DNA of 64,000 nt from Epichloe hybrida (taxonomy: Eukaryota; Ascomycota; Sordariomycetes; Hypocreales; Clavicipitaceae), in assembly GCA_019022495.1 (NCBI GenBank), contig JAFEKR010000002.1, positions 2,232,001 to 2,296,000 of the forward strand, in the 5' to 3' direction. Made by a program: the position numbers and the translations under genes. Below, piece after piece: positions 11,076-22,950 of the stretch. The notes beneath the pieces are model-generated. The model saw nothing but the letters and a program-made list of their open reading frames with translations. It had not been told where the DNA came from and did not search any database. Every line of letters begins with the position of its first letter. Positions within the stretch are counted from its first letter, which is position 1.

Positions 11076-14000
11076 ATGGCGCCCTTGGTCGACAATCCTC
11101 AGATCAAGGAGGCCGAGCTGCTACGGCCGCTGCCCTTCCACTTCCATGCCTACGTCTGGCCGTTTGCCATCGTCTGGCCCATCTTCCTGCGATACTACCT
11201 TAGTCCCGACCTCTACGAGAAGTACATCGGCGCCCCAGAATGGACCTTCGTCTGGTGTGGTACCATCATTACCTTGCAGTCGCTCGTCTGGCTAAGCACC
11301 CATTGGAGTGTTGCTCTTGATGCGCGCTTCAGGGCAGCCAAGGTGAAATCTGTTGATGAGGCTCAGCTGATCAAAGTACTCCCTATTGCAAACGCTGGTT
11401 CTGGCGAAATTTGCAAGATTGTGCGCGACAAGGTAAGCCATCGTCCATATTCGCAGTCTCTCCTCTTCAAATTGACTGACACGGGCGCAACCTCCAACAA
11501 CAGACCGGGGGCAAGGTAAACACATCCTTTCTCTTCCAGAAGCGCCGATTTCTCTACAGCCCGGAAACCAAGTCTTTCGCTGCCCTTCGATATGACATTG
11601 ATGTTGAGCCTAAGCCCACCATCGGTCACTTCCAGTCCTCAAGGGGTCTGGAAAAGCAGTCTGAAATCACCCGAATCGAGCAACACTACGGTGCCAATAC
11701 TTTCGATATCCCCGTTCCCACCTTTACCGAGCTCTTCAAAGAGCATGCCGTCGCGCCATTCTTCGTTTTCCAGATCTTCTGTGTCGGCCTTTGGCTTCTC
11801 GATGAATACTGGTATTATTCGCTCTTCACACTCTTCATGTTGGTTGCCTTCGAAAGCACCGTTGTTTGGCAACGTCAGCGCACACTCACCGAATTCCGTG
11901 GCATGAGCATCAAGCCTTACGATATTTGGGTTTTCCGCCTCGGCAAATGGACCGAGATCCAGACAGACCGCCTTCTCCCTGGCGACCTGGTATCTGCTGC
12001 ACGAACCAAGGAAGACAGCGGCGTGGCGTGCGACATGCTTTTGGTCGAGGGAACCGCAATTGTCAATGAAGCCATGCTTTCCGGGGAGAGCACTCCTCTT
12101 CTCAAGGACTCCATTCAATTGCGTCCCTCAGATGCTGTGCTCGACACCGAAGGTCTCGACAAGAATTCTTTCCTATGGGGCGGTACCAAGGTTCTTCAGA
12201 TCACCCACGGTAATCCAGAGCAGGAAAAGTCCAAGTTGCTATCGGGTGTGCCCCCTCCGCCTGATAACGGAGCCATGGCCATTGTGACAAAGACTGGATT
12301 CGAGACCTCTCAGGGAAGTCTTGTTCGCACCATGATCTACTCTACCGAGCGCGTCTCGGCAAACAACTTCGAGGCCCTTCTCTTCATCCTATTCCTCCTC
12401 ATCTTTGCAGTTGCTGCTTCGTGGTATGTTTGGGATGAGGGTGTCCGCAGGGACCGCAAGCGCTCTAAGCTTCTGCTTGACTGTATCTTGATTGTCACCA
12501 GTGTCGTCCCGCCAGAATTGCCCATGGAGCTGAGTCTTGCCGTCAATACCAGTTTGGCCGCGCTCTCCAAACTAGCTATCTTTTGCACTGAGCCATTCAG
12601 AATTCCTTATGGTGGTCGCATTGATATTGCTTGTTTCGACAAGACCGGCACTCTCACTGGCGAGGACTTGGTTGTCGAGGGCATTGCTGGGCTCGGTCTG
12701 GTCGATTCGGACACCAACGATAAAAAGGAAGCTGACGGAGCTCACTCCACCATGGTTCCGGTCACCGAGGCTGGTATTGAGACTCAGCTTGTTTTGGCCA
12801 CTGCTCATGCGTTGGTGAAGCTAGATGAAGGCGAGATTGTCGGTGACCCAATGGAAAAGGCCACTCTCACTTCTCTCGGTTGGGGAATCGGTCGCAGTGA
12901 TATCTTGGCCAGCAAGAACAAGAACAACGGCACGCAAGGTTCCGTTCAAATCAAGCGTCGATTCCAGTTTTCTTCGGCTCTCAAGCGTCAAAGCTCTGTT
13001 GCTATGGTAAATGGAATCTCGAAAACCGGAAAGAAAGTCCGAGGTACCTTTGTCGGCGTCAAGGGTGCACCCGAGACGATAATGAAGATGCTTGTTGATG
13101 TCCCAGCTGATTACGAGGAGACATTCAAGTACTTCACGCGCAAGGGATCTCGTGTTCTGGCTCTGGCTTACAAGCAGCTGACTGTCGACTCTGAACTTGG
13201 TTCCGGCAAAATCAATGATCTGAAACGTGAGAAGGTCGAGGCCGACCTCACTTTTGCTGGCTTTCTGGTTCTCCACTGCCCTCTGAAGGACGATGCCAGG
13301 GAGGCCGTCCAAATGTTGAATGAGAGCAGTCATCGTGTAGTTATGATCACCGGTGACAATCCTCTCACTGCCGTTCACGTTGCTCGCGAGGTTGAAATTG
13401 TTGACCGAGATGTCTTGATTCTAGATGCCCCTGAGGACAACGTTGGTGGGAAGAAGCTCATATGGAAGAGTGTGGATGATAAGATCAGCATCTCTGTCGA
13501 TCCCACTAAGCCTATCGACTCTCAAATTCTGAAGACCAAAGATCTCTGTGTCACGGGGTACGCCCTCGCTCAATTCAAAGATCAAGCTGGTTGGAACTCG
13601 TTGCTGCGTCATACTTGGGTGTATGCTCGAGTTTCCCCCAAGCAGAAAGAGGATATCCTGTTGGGTCTCAAAGACATGGGCTACTACACCCTCATGGCAG
13701 GCGATGGCACAAACGACGTCGGCGCTCTCAAGCAGGCTCATATTGGTGTGGCCCTGCTCAACGGTACCAAGGAAGACCTGAGTCGCATTGCTGAACACGC
13801 TAGAAATACCAAAATGAAGGAAGTGTACCAGAAGCAATGTGATCTGATGAAGCGGTTCAACCAGCCATCCCCTCCTGTCCCTGTCATGATTGCCCATCTG
13901 TACCCTCCTGGCCCCACGAACCCTAACTACGTGAAGGCCGCTGAACGCGAGGCCAAAAACAAAAACATGACAACGGAAGAATACATCAAGGCACAGGGCC

Positions 14001-15185
14001 ACCCCACCGAGACTATCGTATCACCCGGCGCTCAAAGTCTTGTCAATTCCGGAAACAACCGACAAGCTGAAGCTCAGAAGAAAGCCGCAGGCCTTGCTGA
14101 CAAGCTCGCGAATGGGATGCTCGAGGCCGAGCTCGGTGACGACGAACCTCCGACTCTGAAGTTGGGTGATGCCTCCGTCGCTGCTCCTTTCACATCCAAG
14201 CTTCGAGATGTGATTGCCATCCCAACATCATCCGCCAAGGTCGTTGTACTCTCGTCGCTACCATTCAGATGTACAAAATTCTCGCATTGAACTGCTTGAT
14301 CAGCGCCTACTCCCTGTCTGTCTTGTATCTCGAAGGCATCAAGTTTGGTGACACTCAGTACACCATCAGCGGTATGCTCATGTCTGTCTGCTTCCTCAGC
14401 ATTTCCCGCGCCAAGGTTGTGGAAGGCTTGAGCAAGGAACGACCTCAGCCCAACATCTTCAACATTTACATCATTGGCTCTATTCTCGGACAGTTTGCCG
14501 TTCACATTGTCACGCTCATCTACATCGCCCGCCTTTGTGAGAAGATTGAACCGTACGTCCTCCATCCCTGAGCCATTCTTGGCATAATTCTTTCTTTTCG
14601 GTGAACCATTCATTACTAACATGTCCTTTTTTTTTTTTTTCTTCTAGCCGCTCTGGTCTCGTCGACCTAGAAGCCGAGTTTGAGCCCTCGCTCCTCAACT
14701 CAGCCATCTACCTTCTCCAACTCATCCAACAGGTGTCCACCTTCGCCATCAACTACCAAGGCCGACCCTTCCGCGAATCACTCTCCGAGAACAAGGCCAT
14801 GTTCTATGGCATCGTCGGCGTCTCCGGACTCGCCTTTGCCTGCGCCCTCGAGCTCGTTCCCGAAATCAACGAGGGCATGAAACTAGTCAAGTTCACCGAG
14901 GAATTCAAGATGAAGATGGCAGTATGCATGGCCCTCGACTACATGGTCTGCTTCGTCATCGAAAAGGGTCTCAAGGCCGCCTTCAGCGACTACCAAGCTC
15001 GTGATATCGCGGAGCGTCGACCCGATCAGCTCGAAAGGGAGAATGCTCGTAAAAAGATGGCGGCAGAGAAGAAGGCTGCCGAGGATGAGCAAAAGAGACT
15101 GGACAAAGTGGCCGAGTTTGAGCGCCAGGTGGCCGAGAGGAGAAGAAAGCTCGAGGAATGGCGATCTGGTCGTCGGGCGCAGTAG
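11076..15185 (+). CDS. spf1: P5A-type ATPase Spf1/Cta4 (ER membrane), with an apparent 1-nt deletion
   Basis: Exons 11076-11432, 11504-14552 and 14648-15185. Introns are 71 bp (GTAAGC...CAACAG) and 95 bp (GTACGT...TTCTAG, branch ACTAAC). If the frame is continuous the product is about 1314 residues, as expected for filamentous-fungal Spf1. Landmarks: N-terminal membrane hairpin (about 25-85); LSGEST actuator loop; P5A signature PPELPMELS in TM4 (455-463); phosphorylated Asp498 in FDKTGTLT; TGDN; GDGTNDVGALKQAHIGVALL; C-terminal TM helices and a charged Lys/Glu-rich coiled tail. P5A pumps dislocate misinserted transmembrane helices from the ER and support sterol and protein homeostasis. Oddity: after Ile1025 the frame breaks at 14221/14222. 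One missing base changes the expected TNIIRQGRCTLVATIQMYK and gives a stop at 14290; the next frame resumes the family perfectly. Either an assembly error or a real lesion; if real, the last 5-6 TM helices are lost. Confidence 0.93.
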
Positions 15186-15876
15186 GAGTGGCATTCCCTG
15201 GGGGCGTGCTGATTCGCACTGCTTGCGCACCTTGCTGTGTAATACATATGGTATGCTAAATGTTTTTTTTTCCACAACCGGTTGGGAAAGGGGATGCAGC
15301 CCTTGTGCGGCCACGACAAAAAGAAGAAGACGTTTAGACGAGAGGTAGATGTCGAGGTATTAAAAAAAGGGGGCCGACTGAGTGAGGAGTTGTTCTGTCT
15401 ATCTGCCCTCGGGGCACAGAAGCACGTAACATACGATATACTTGTATTCATTCTCCTTTGCACTCGAGAGAATCAGGAGAATCCGGAGAACCAAGTATAG
15501 TATTCGTCGGCGACAGAAAAGCATTGTCAATTTTCATGACGGAACATTAAACGTTTCTCCCAGTCTCGTCGGTAAACATCCACAAGCATCACTAGACAGG
15601 TTGGCTGAAATTAGGTTACTGTTATTTTACAGGAGACTCAATAAAATTAGTCTATGGCTTTCTGAAGAAACGTGAAAAAAGTATTTCGTGGTTCTCTTTT
15701 CAGTTTAGCCACTTTTGGGCATCACGCAGCCAAGGATGGTATTAAGTAACTCTCCCCATACCAAGTCCCCGAGTCCGCCTTTTGCCGTCATTTTGTACAT
15801 CATGCGCCTCGTCTAGCCAAAACTGCTTCTTTTGGCACTAGGTAATAGACAAGGCATGCGGCCTACGGGTGTGCAT
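15186..15876. other. Convergent intergenic region between spf1 and mdh1
   Basis: 3' flanks of two convergent genes. It is AT-rich in the middle (15480-15720). No coding signal. Confidence 0.6.
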
Positions 15877-17046
15877 TTATTTGCCGGGGTTCTGGGCAAC
15901 GAAAGCAACACCCTTCTCAATGTTCTTCTTGAGATCGCCCAGGCAGGCGTCGAGGAGCTTCTTCTCGTTGGCGTCGATCTTGCCGAGGGGCAGGATCTTC
16001 TCGACACCGTTGGGGCCAAGCTCAACCTGGCTGGAGAAGAATTCAATGCCCTGGTCCTTGTACAGAGGGGAGTCGACGAAAGTAGGCTCGACAATGCCCT
16101 TCTCGCCGGCAGCAGCACGGAGGAGAGAGTCAGCCATGCGGGCACCAGCCATGGCCATGGAAAGAGTGGCGGAACCGGCTCCGTCCTTGGCCTTGACGAC
16201 CTCGTCACCACCAAACTGGACTCGGTTGACAAGCTCAGCGTTGGAGCTCAGGTCGGGGTGCCTGCTCTGGCTGAAGAGAGGGACGATGGTGACACCGGAG
16301 TGCCGACCGACGACGGTGATCTTCTCGTCCTTGGGGTCAGTCTTCTTGATCTCAGAAACGAAGCGGCTGGCGCGGACAACGTCCAGGGTGGTGACGCCGA
16401 AGAGGGTCTTGGGGTTGTAGACACCACGGGCCTTGAAGACCTCGGCACAGATGGGAACGGTCGAGTTCACGGGGTTGGAGATGATGAGGAGCTTGGCCTC
16501 GGGGGCGGACTCAGCAACGGCCTTGGCGAGATCGCGGACAATTGAGGCGTTGGTGTTGAACAGGTCGTCACGGGTCATGCCGGGCTTTCGGGGGACACCG
16601 GCAGGGATGAGGACGATGTCGGCGCCCTTGACGCAAGAGGCGAGGCCACTGGCAGTGGGCTCGTGGCCAGTGACAGTGGACTTGGTGTTGATATGAGACA
16701 AGTCGGCGGCGACACCTATTTGTAGAGGAGATTCTCGGTTAGCCCGGTGTCCGAAATGGAGCGACAATTGCTGAAGAGGAGTCGCTCAACGTACCAGGTC
16801 CGCCACGGATATCGTACAGTGCAAGCTCGGTAACCTTGGGGTTAAGCTTCATGAGCAAAGAGAGAGGCTGGCCAATGCCGCCGGCGGCACCCAGGACAGC
16901 AACCTTGGAAAGCTATAGACGGAGAGGTCGTGTTAGCAAGGCTTGGACACGGACAACGACGTTGTTGACCTGTCAATTGACCAATGTGAACTTACGTCAC
17001 GGGCTGAGGCCGAAAAGGCCCTGCGCGAGATTCTAGAGGCCAACAT
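15877..17046 (-). CDS. mdh1: Mitochondrial malate dehydrogenase
   Basis: Three exons on the minus strand: 17046-16996, 16912-16795 and 16715-15877. Introns are 83 bp (GTAAGT...CTATAG) and 79 bp (GTACGT...AATAG). The product is 335 residues. The first exon encodes only a targeting presequence ([17 protein letters not shown]: Arg/Ser/Ala-rich, no acidic residue until its end). The second opens the Rossmann fold with [18 protein letters not shown]. The third carries [14 protein letters not shown] (substrate Arg and mobile loop), ISNPVNST, and HSGVTIVPL with the catalytic His. It oxidises malate to oxaloacetate with NAD+ in the TCA cycle. The residue two before Ser in the active-site motif is His as required, but it is preceded by GR where I expect GG. 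The conserved C-terminal FVAQNPGK end supports the stop. Confidence 0.96.
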
Positions 17047-17748
17047 GATGACTTGTGGTTTATGTGAGCGGAGAGTCGCGATGCCGCAAGAAAGAGGCAA
17101 TAAACGGGATGGAGGTGGTTTCGGTTGCGAGGACGACGGAGGAAAAATCCCAGGACAGCGGGTGGAACAGGAAGGAAGCAGATGTGGTGCTTGTCCCCGG
17201 TCGGGTATAGCTCGGCATTTCTCGGGTGCATGGCAAACATGGTGCCGGGGAGAGCTCGTACGAGAAAATTTAGGATTCATGCCGTCTAGGACAATGGAGA
17301 TTTAGATACTCCAGCTTTGTGCAAAGTTGCCCTCTATGTTACTATTTCAATGCCGCTTTGTCTGTCTGAGCAGCAGAATCGTGGAAACCACCTCCCACGT
17401 AGGTCAAACGATCAGCGTACAAATCCCTGTATCCACCAATGTGGCTCGAAGAAAGACCAAGGCAATCCCAAAGAGTACGACAAAAGCAAGAGTAAACACG
17501 TCCTGTTTAAAAATTTCACCACAGCTTGTTGACCAATTCGCATTTCATATTGAAAGGTGTAGAAATCGGTCTGACTCACAGACTCTAGGGTAGCTGTGCT
17601 TGTCAAAATCATGCTTGCCCACTGCAACACTTGAAGGTAGTGTGCCCCGCCAATGGTATTCACTCATACGGACGTCGATGCAACATCGAATGACGGAACC
17701 GACAAAACCTCTACATCGTTCTTACGCTTGCTGATTTCCCACAGCGAC
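17047..17748. other. Divergent promoter region of mdh1 and the TRIP4-like gene
   Basis: About 700 bp between divergent start codons. An in-frame ATG at 17653 would add 32 residues to the TRIP4-like protein, but that stretch is not conserved-looking. No other gene seen. Confidence 0.5.
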
Positions 17749-19353
17749 ATGTCTCTTGCCCAGCTCTCCCAGCTCCTCCCGCTTCCGGAGGAGGACCTTC
17801 AGCAAATCCTACAGTACGCCTCGACACTTTCAAAATCGGAAGCTGCCGAGCATTTCAACAACTTTCTTGGTGATTCACCTTTGGCAGTAGACTTCATCGC
17901 GTCTTTCAATTCACACAGAAAAGCGCCATCTGGTCCACAGCCGTCGTCTCCAGCTGTTGACAATCCAGCTTCAACCTCAGACGCCATCGGCGCGGTGCCC
18001 AAGCCAAAGCGAGGCCCGAAGAAGAAGAAAGCAGAGATCCATGTACCGCAAGCCAGAAAGCTGGAAGTGTTTGCTGGGCCAGCCAGCAAAGCTTACAGCA
18101 AGAAAGACCATAACTTTGAATACATACCGCAACGCGGCAGTGCACCGAGCAGCATCCATGCATCCAGATCAGCGACGCCGCCTGTCCAGCAACCTCAACC
18201 GAAGCAGCATGCATCTGCTGCTGGCTTCTTGATATCGGACCGACCGTCCAAGGCCAAGGCCAAGTCAAATCCGGCCTCAAGGGCGTCAACACCAAAGCCG
18301 GCCACGAGCAACGGCGCAAAGGTATCGATAGCCGGAGGAACACCCATGGCTGGCCAGTCTACGGCTCTTGCAGACCTAGACGCCGCCATCCGAGCACTGG
18401 AAATCACAACAAACCCTACGTTGGAGAGCGGGAAGAGAAAGAAGTGCAATTGCGTTGCAACTAGACATCCACTCCAAGGAGCAGCGCCAAATTGTCTGTC
18501 CTGCGGCAAGGTGATTTGCATGAAAGAAGGACTAGGGCCTTGCACTTTCTGCGGCTCGCCCCTACTGAGTTCCGAAGAGGTCCAAGTCATGGTTCGAGAG
18601 TTGAAGGATGAGCGAGGCCGGGAGAAGATGGCAGTCAACGCATCACAACACCGCAGAGCCGAGGTTGCTAAGAAGCCGGCCCCATTCTCACTACCCCAAG
18701 GCGGCGCGGACGAATCTGACAGTGGGCCACTCGCTGAGGCGGCTGCGAAGGCTCGAGAACATCGTGACAAGCTGCTGAATTTCCAAGCCCAGAACGCGAA
18801 GCGTACTACAGTACGCGATGAAGCCGCAGATTTTGACGCCAGTGGTGCAATGACTGGTTCAGGAAGCATGTGGGCCAGCCCCGAGGAGCGTGCAAAGGAA
18901 CTCAAGCGTCAACAGAAGCTCATGCGTGAGATGGAATGGAATGCGCAACCGGACTACGAGAAGCGACGACAAGTTGTCAGCATTGATCTTGTGGGCGGCC
19001 GAGTTGTTAGAAAAATGGCTGCCATGGAAAGACCAGCTACGCCCGAAGACGAAATCGACAGCGACGCGGACCAAGAAGAACTCGGGGAAACTTCAGGTAA
19101 CGCGAGTGAGCCATTTCGCGAGGGAGGGGGAGCTTTCAGCAGCAATCCATTGCTGGGCTCCCTCATGCGACCTGTCTTCGAAGCCAAAGGCAAGGACAAG
19201 GACATGAGTGGTGTTAGGGATCGGGAAGAACGAAGAAAGGGCTGGAGACGAGTACAAGATGATTTGGACGACAACGAGGACGTAATTCTTGATGGTGGTG
19301 TTTATGGCCATGTGAAGAATACAGAGACGGGGCGGCACACTCTACTGGGATGA
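17749..19353 (+). CDS. ASC-1/TRIP4-type zinc-finger protein (zf-C2HC5; Rqt4-like)
   Basis: Single exon, 534 residues from the ATG at 17749. That ATG begins the regular helical segment MSLAQLSQLLPLPEEDLQQI; the alternative ATG at 17653 looks like leader. Residues about 233-268 contain the full C2HC5 zinc-binding set: CNC, ATRHPL, APNCLSCGKVIC, GPCTFC (Cys233, Cys235, His240, Cys249, Cys252, Cys257, Cys265, Cys268). This is the hallmark of human TRIP4/ASC-1 and yeast Rqt4, subunits of the complex that splits collided ribosomes. Flanks are disordered, rich in Ser/Pro/Lys. The C-terminus ends with a charged region and VYGHVKNTETGRHTLLG. No ASCH domain is visible, as in yeast Rqt4. It is divergent from mdh1. 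Family call firm, process inferred from homologues. Confidence 0.88.
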   Translation: MSLAQLSQLLPLPEEDLQQILQYASTLSKSEAAEHFNNFLGDSPLAVDFIASFNSHRKAPSGPQPSSPAVDNPASTSDAIGAVPKPKRGPKKKKAEIHVPQARKLEVFAGPASKAYSKKDHNFEYIPQRGSAPSSIHASRSATPPVQQPQPKQHASAAGFLISDRPSKAKAKSNPASRASTPKPATSNGAKVSIAGGTPMAGQSTALADLDAAIRALEITTNPTLESGKRKKCNCVATRHPLQGAAPNCLSCGKVICMKEGLGPCTFCGSPLLSSEEVQVMVRELKDERGREKMAVNASQHRRAEVAKKPAPFSLPQGGADESDSGPLAEAAAKAREHRDKLLNFQAQNAKRTTVRDEAADFDASGAMTGSGSMWASPEERAKELKRQQKLMREMEWNAQPDYEKRRQVVSIDLVGGRVVRKMAAMERPATPEDEIDSDADQEELGETSGNASEPFREGGGAFSSNPLLGSLMRPVFEAKGKDKDMSGVRDREERRKGWRRVQDDLDDNEDVILDGGVYGHVKNTETGRHTLLG

Positions 19354-20441
19354 ACGAAGCCGCCACCGACCGTGGGCAAAAGGTTCAAAATCCTGCAGAG
19401 AAACTATACAAGGGATCTCACAGCGAACTCCAAGCAATCTTCAAGTCATGGCCAGCCAGTAATAGGTCGTGATGATATTGATCAAGCTGTCCTTGGTAGC
19501 AGCCAAGATGTCTACATAAGTGAGTCCGGGTCTACCACACCTGTTGGCAGTCACGTGATGACGCGTTCTGTTGGCCACGTCGTCCTTGAGTGGGGCGGGG
19601 CACAATCTGCACAAAGCCTCGAGAAGAATGAGAAACAGAACCCTGCACGGGTGAGCGACCCACATATTCCATATTCCACCTCTGGAGCGGCGGCAGGCGC
19701 CGCCAATACAAAACGGAGCACATAATACGGATTACACGTAGCATTACGCTAGCGCGCAATGCCCACAAGTTCGCGAATCAGCGCGCCGCCCGAGGCTTGG
19801 CACCCGAGTGAGTCCGTCGCGACCAGACCGCGTAACCAACCATGCAGGAGTTGCAGGAAGGCCCGTCCCCAAATTTGAAAGAGTCAGCAGGCCTCGCCGC
19901 TTGTCTGCGGTCTGCACTGCATTGCCCACGTCTGCATGTCCACGTCTGCGTGCCTGCGTGCAAAGTGCACAGGCTCCCACTCTCTGCTCTTCATCATCGA
20001 TTCATCGACAACTCGCCCAAGCCTCGCCCAAGCCTCGCCCAAGCGGACCGAAGCAGCCCGTCGCAGCCCGTCGCAGCATCATCGGCGAGCCCCCTTCCCT
20101 CGGGCGCTCATTCTTGCGACGACAATCCGAAGCTGCCTGCCCCTGCACCACCCGCCAACGTACGTCACGGCTCGATGTTGGCACCGTGGTGATATCCCAG
20201 CCTTTTCGCCGATAGCAAGGAGCTCGTCGTCGGAGTCGGAGTCGGAGTCGGAGTCGGTGTCGGCCGTGGTCGTTCGCGTTGCGCATTGCGTTTGAGCGCG
20301 ACGCAATCACTTGTTCGTTGGATCAACAACGTCATCGTCGCGCGACGGGACGCGAGGGACTTGTACGACTCCCTCTTCGGACACAACACGTACATATAAC
20401 CCAGTCGAACCTAGTTGGAGTGGCAGCACCATCAGGAGAAC
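19354..20441. other. Intergenic region and likely long leader of the Whi5/Nrm1-like gene
   Basis: No gene motif. The right half is built of short tandem motifs: three CTCGCCCAAGC-type units at about 20012-20044, and a (GGAGTC)n run at 20226-20256. It is CT-rich upstream of 20442, as expected for a long 5' untranslated leader. Confidence 0.45.
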
Positions 20442-21223
20442 ATGGATCAAGAGACCGGCACCAGCTCCTCCCAGAGCCAGAGCCAGAGCCAGAGCCAGCG
20501 TCCATCCATATGCAATTCGCAAACGTCTCACATAACATCCACCACAGACCAGGTCGTCACGCCGCCAGCCAGTGATGCCAGCGGCGGCATGGACTGCCCC
20601 AGCACGGCTGATGCAGCCGCCATGTTGAAACAGAGATACACCTCTGCGAGACTTATACCAGCAACTTCTGACGCTGCCTCTCGCGATAGCCAACTGCATC
20701 ATCTATCTGCAGTTGCCGCTGCTCAGGACAGGCTCCATCTCGATCCCTGTGGCTTTCCCAGGAAGAGAATGGCTGATGGAGAGGTCAAGGACCGTCGCAT
20801 CGGGAGCATGAGTCCGGTGAAAGGACATTCCCGAACGACGAGTGCCGTCAGCGTTGCTTCAACGACGGGAAGCAGCACTATTAGTGAGGTACGCCAAGAA
20901 CCCGCTGCATCTTTTCAATCCACTTCTCCCACAACACACCTCATTTAGACATGATCGCTCACATGATATAATACAGCTATCCGCGGAACTGAGAACACGA
21001 CTGTCATACGCCATGGTCAAGGTGAATCATGGCTGGCAAGGCCGATCTCTGGATGAGGTTGAGGGTTTAGCATCGCAAGCTGCTTCTCCAACCTCAAGTA
21101 CATCTACGGTTCATCGTGGAAACGGATCATTGGCCAGTCCGCGACTACCTATCGCCGCACCGTCGTCACAGGTGTGCCTTGTCAACGAACCAACCATACT
21201 GAAACGGAACTCCAAGTCTCCCC

Positions 21224-21259
<36 letters not shown>

Positions 21260-22008
21260 TCTCCAACAAGCCTGCACTTGCCCCCCCCGCCCCCATCCAG
21301 CCGTCTCTGCCAATGTCAGCGCCCAGGTTAAACCCACGACGCAATTCGAACACTCGTTTCACGCCAACGATGCTGTCTCACTCCCGTTCCGCCTCCTCAT
21401 CAGCATACTCTACCCCCATCAGCAATGGGTATTCTCGAACCCAGAGCAACGTGGAGCCCATTGTACACTCACCGCACAAAAATATGCGGGAACAAGACGC
21501 CATCGAGACGTTGTTATTCATGAGCAGCCCCGGGAACTCGGCCAACCTGAAACACTCGTTCTCACCATCAGATTCACCAGGACCACAACCCAACGAATTC
21601 CCCCCTCGAAGCGTCGGGGACCGGCATGCGCTTCCATCGTCCGGATCACGGCGGGGCTTACCGTCAAACAGGCCGCCTTTGCCAGCCAAAAAGATTGGGT
21701 TCGACAAGTCGCCCGGAATGCCACCCCCACAATCACCAATGGATGTCGACTCTCCCCAACAGCAGCGATATCATACGCCGAACAGAGCAACAGCCAAACG
21801 GCACACCCCGGGCCATCGTAGAAGCGCGTTATCGCTGCCGAGCGGCCTCGGCCTCGGCAACGGTACGAGCAGGAAAATCTTGCGGGACGAAGACATTGAG
21901 CGCATGTTGGATCGTGCAGGTGCCGAGCTGGGAGATAGCTCCGACGACGAAGAGATTCAGTTGCCTCCAGCAGGACGGAACGGCCTGGCACGTGTCATGG
22001 GCGCCTAG
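20442..22008 (+). CDS. Whi5/Nrm1-type G1/S transcriptional repressor
   Basis: Two exons, 20442-20888 and 20977-22008, with an 88-bp intron (GTACGC...ATACAG) in phase 0. The product is 492 residues. The ATG at 20442 is the first in the frame and precedes a Ser-Gln repeat. Across the splice junction lies the diagnostic motif ISE-LSAELRTRLSYAMVKVNHGW (about 147-169), the Whi5/Nrm1 box by which these proteins bind SBF/MBF-type factors. The rest is predicted disordered: Ser-Pro and Thr-Pro sites typical of CDK targets, a run of about 11 Ser encoded by (ATC/TCA)n at 21223-21259, and many Asn/Pro. The C-terminal helix RKILRDEDIERMLDRAGAEL is followed by an acidic DSSDDEE patch. Function (repression of G1/S genes until CDK phosphorylation) is inferred from the family. 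Confidence 0.82.
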
Positions 22009-22950
22009 CGCTTTCTTGTTGCAGGTTTGTTTGTTTTTTCTGTTTGTGGAGGGACGCCACTCTGCCCAGCCAAGGTTGGCTGCATCAGTGTCAAAAGACC
22101 AGCGACAACGCGACTTGTTGTCACGAAATTTTTACGACTTGTTCCAGGTTGATGCAGGTCCGTCAGTCGAGTCGGGGGAAGCATTTCATCATATTCTCAT
22201 CATGGCATTTTCCTGATCTCATCTTGTTTTCACTTTTTGCTATTCAAAACACATTTATCGATCCAAGGCGGTTATGATGGGAGGAGATTCATGGACCGGC
22301 AAGATGGGTAGTTCTTATGGTGCCGAGGAGGTCTCGGGGAGGGTTTTCTTCTTCTTTTTTTTTTTTTTCTTTTTTCAAACGGATCGTTCTAAGAGCATCA
22401 TATTCATTTCTCTGGGAGTTTTACCACGGGTAACTGCATTGACGGAATTTCTTCATGCAAGTATGAAGACGGACGTATCTTGGTTTTCAATATGGAGCCC
22501 CTTGTACCCTTTGTCTCACGTGGCAAAGCTGAGTCACGTCCATCCGGTATGTAAAGCGCAACCTTTGTATACTGATTGGTACGTCTTGAATCATGGATTA
22601 TTGCATTCACTTTACTTTCAGAATGGATGGAATGAAAAACGTAGTCCTTGGTTGATAAACGAAAGAGACGCCATCAAATTCTATGTACCCCTGACACGAT
22701 GATACTATATCGGAAACAGTCCGGCCATGCGCGCAATGATGTCTGATTATGAAGAAAGAGCATGTCCCGCCATTTGTGAAAATTATCATGAACCCTGTTT
22801 CGTACTTGCTCCCATTCCGGGCCTCTCCCCAACCCCAATAGTCGATGAATATGGAAACAGCAAAATTTCCAAAAAAAAAAAAAAAAAAAAAAAAAAAAGT
22901 GAATAATCTCCAATGCTCGTGGTGTGTGTCTCGTCTTGAAAAATCAACTT
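22009..22950. other. Convergent intergenic region with homopolymer tracts
   Basis: 3' flanks of two convergent genes. It contains a T-rich tract at about 22350-22376 and an uninterrupted A run of about 28 at 22871-22898. No coding signal. Confidence 0.6.
22871..22898. repeat. Poly(A) homopolymer
   Basis: About 28 consecutive A residues just downstream of the minus-strand gene that ends at 22951. On that gene's strand it reads as poly(T). Confidence 0.95.

Noticed and set aside
14245..14273. 29-bp GT-AG intron that would restore the spf1 frame
   Set aside because: Too short for a fungal intron and would remove conserved residues; a 1-nt deletion explains the break better.
15832..16545. 237-codon ORF antisense to mdh1
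   Set aside because: GC-biased codon positions of the real gene leave the antisense frame open.
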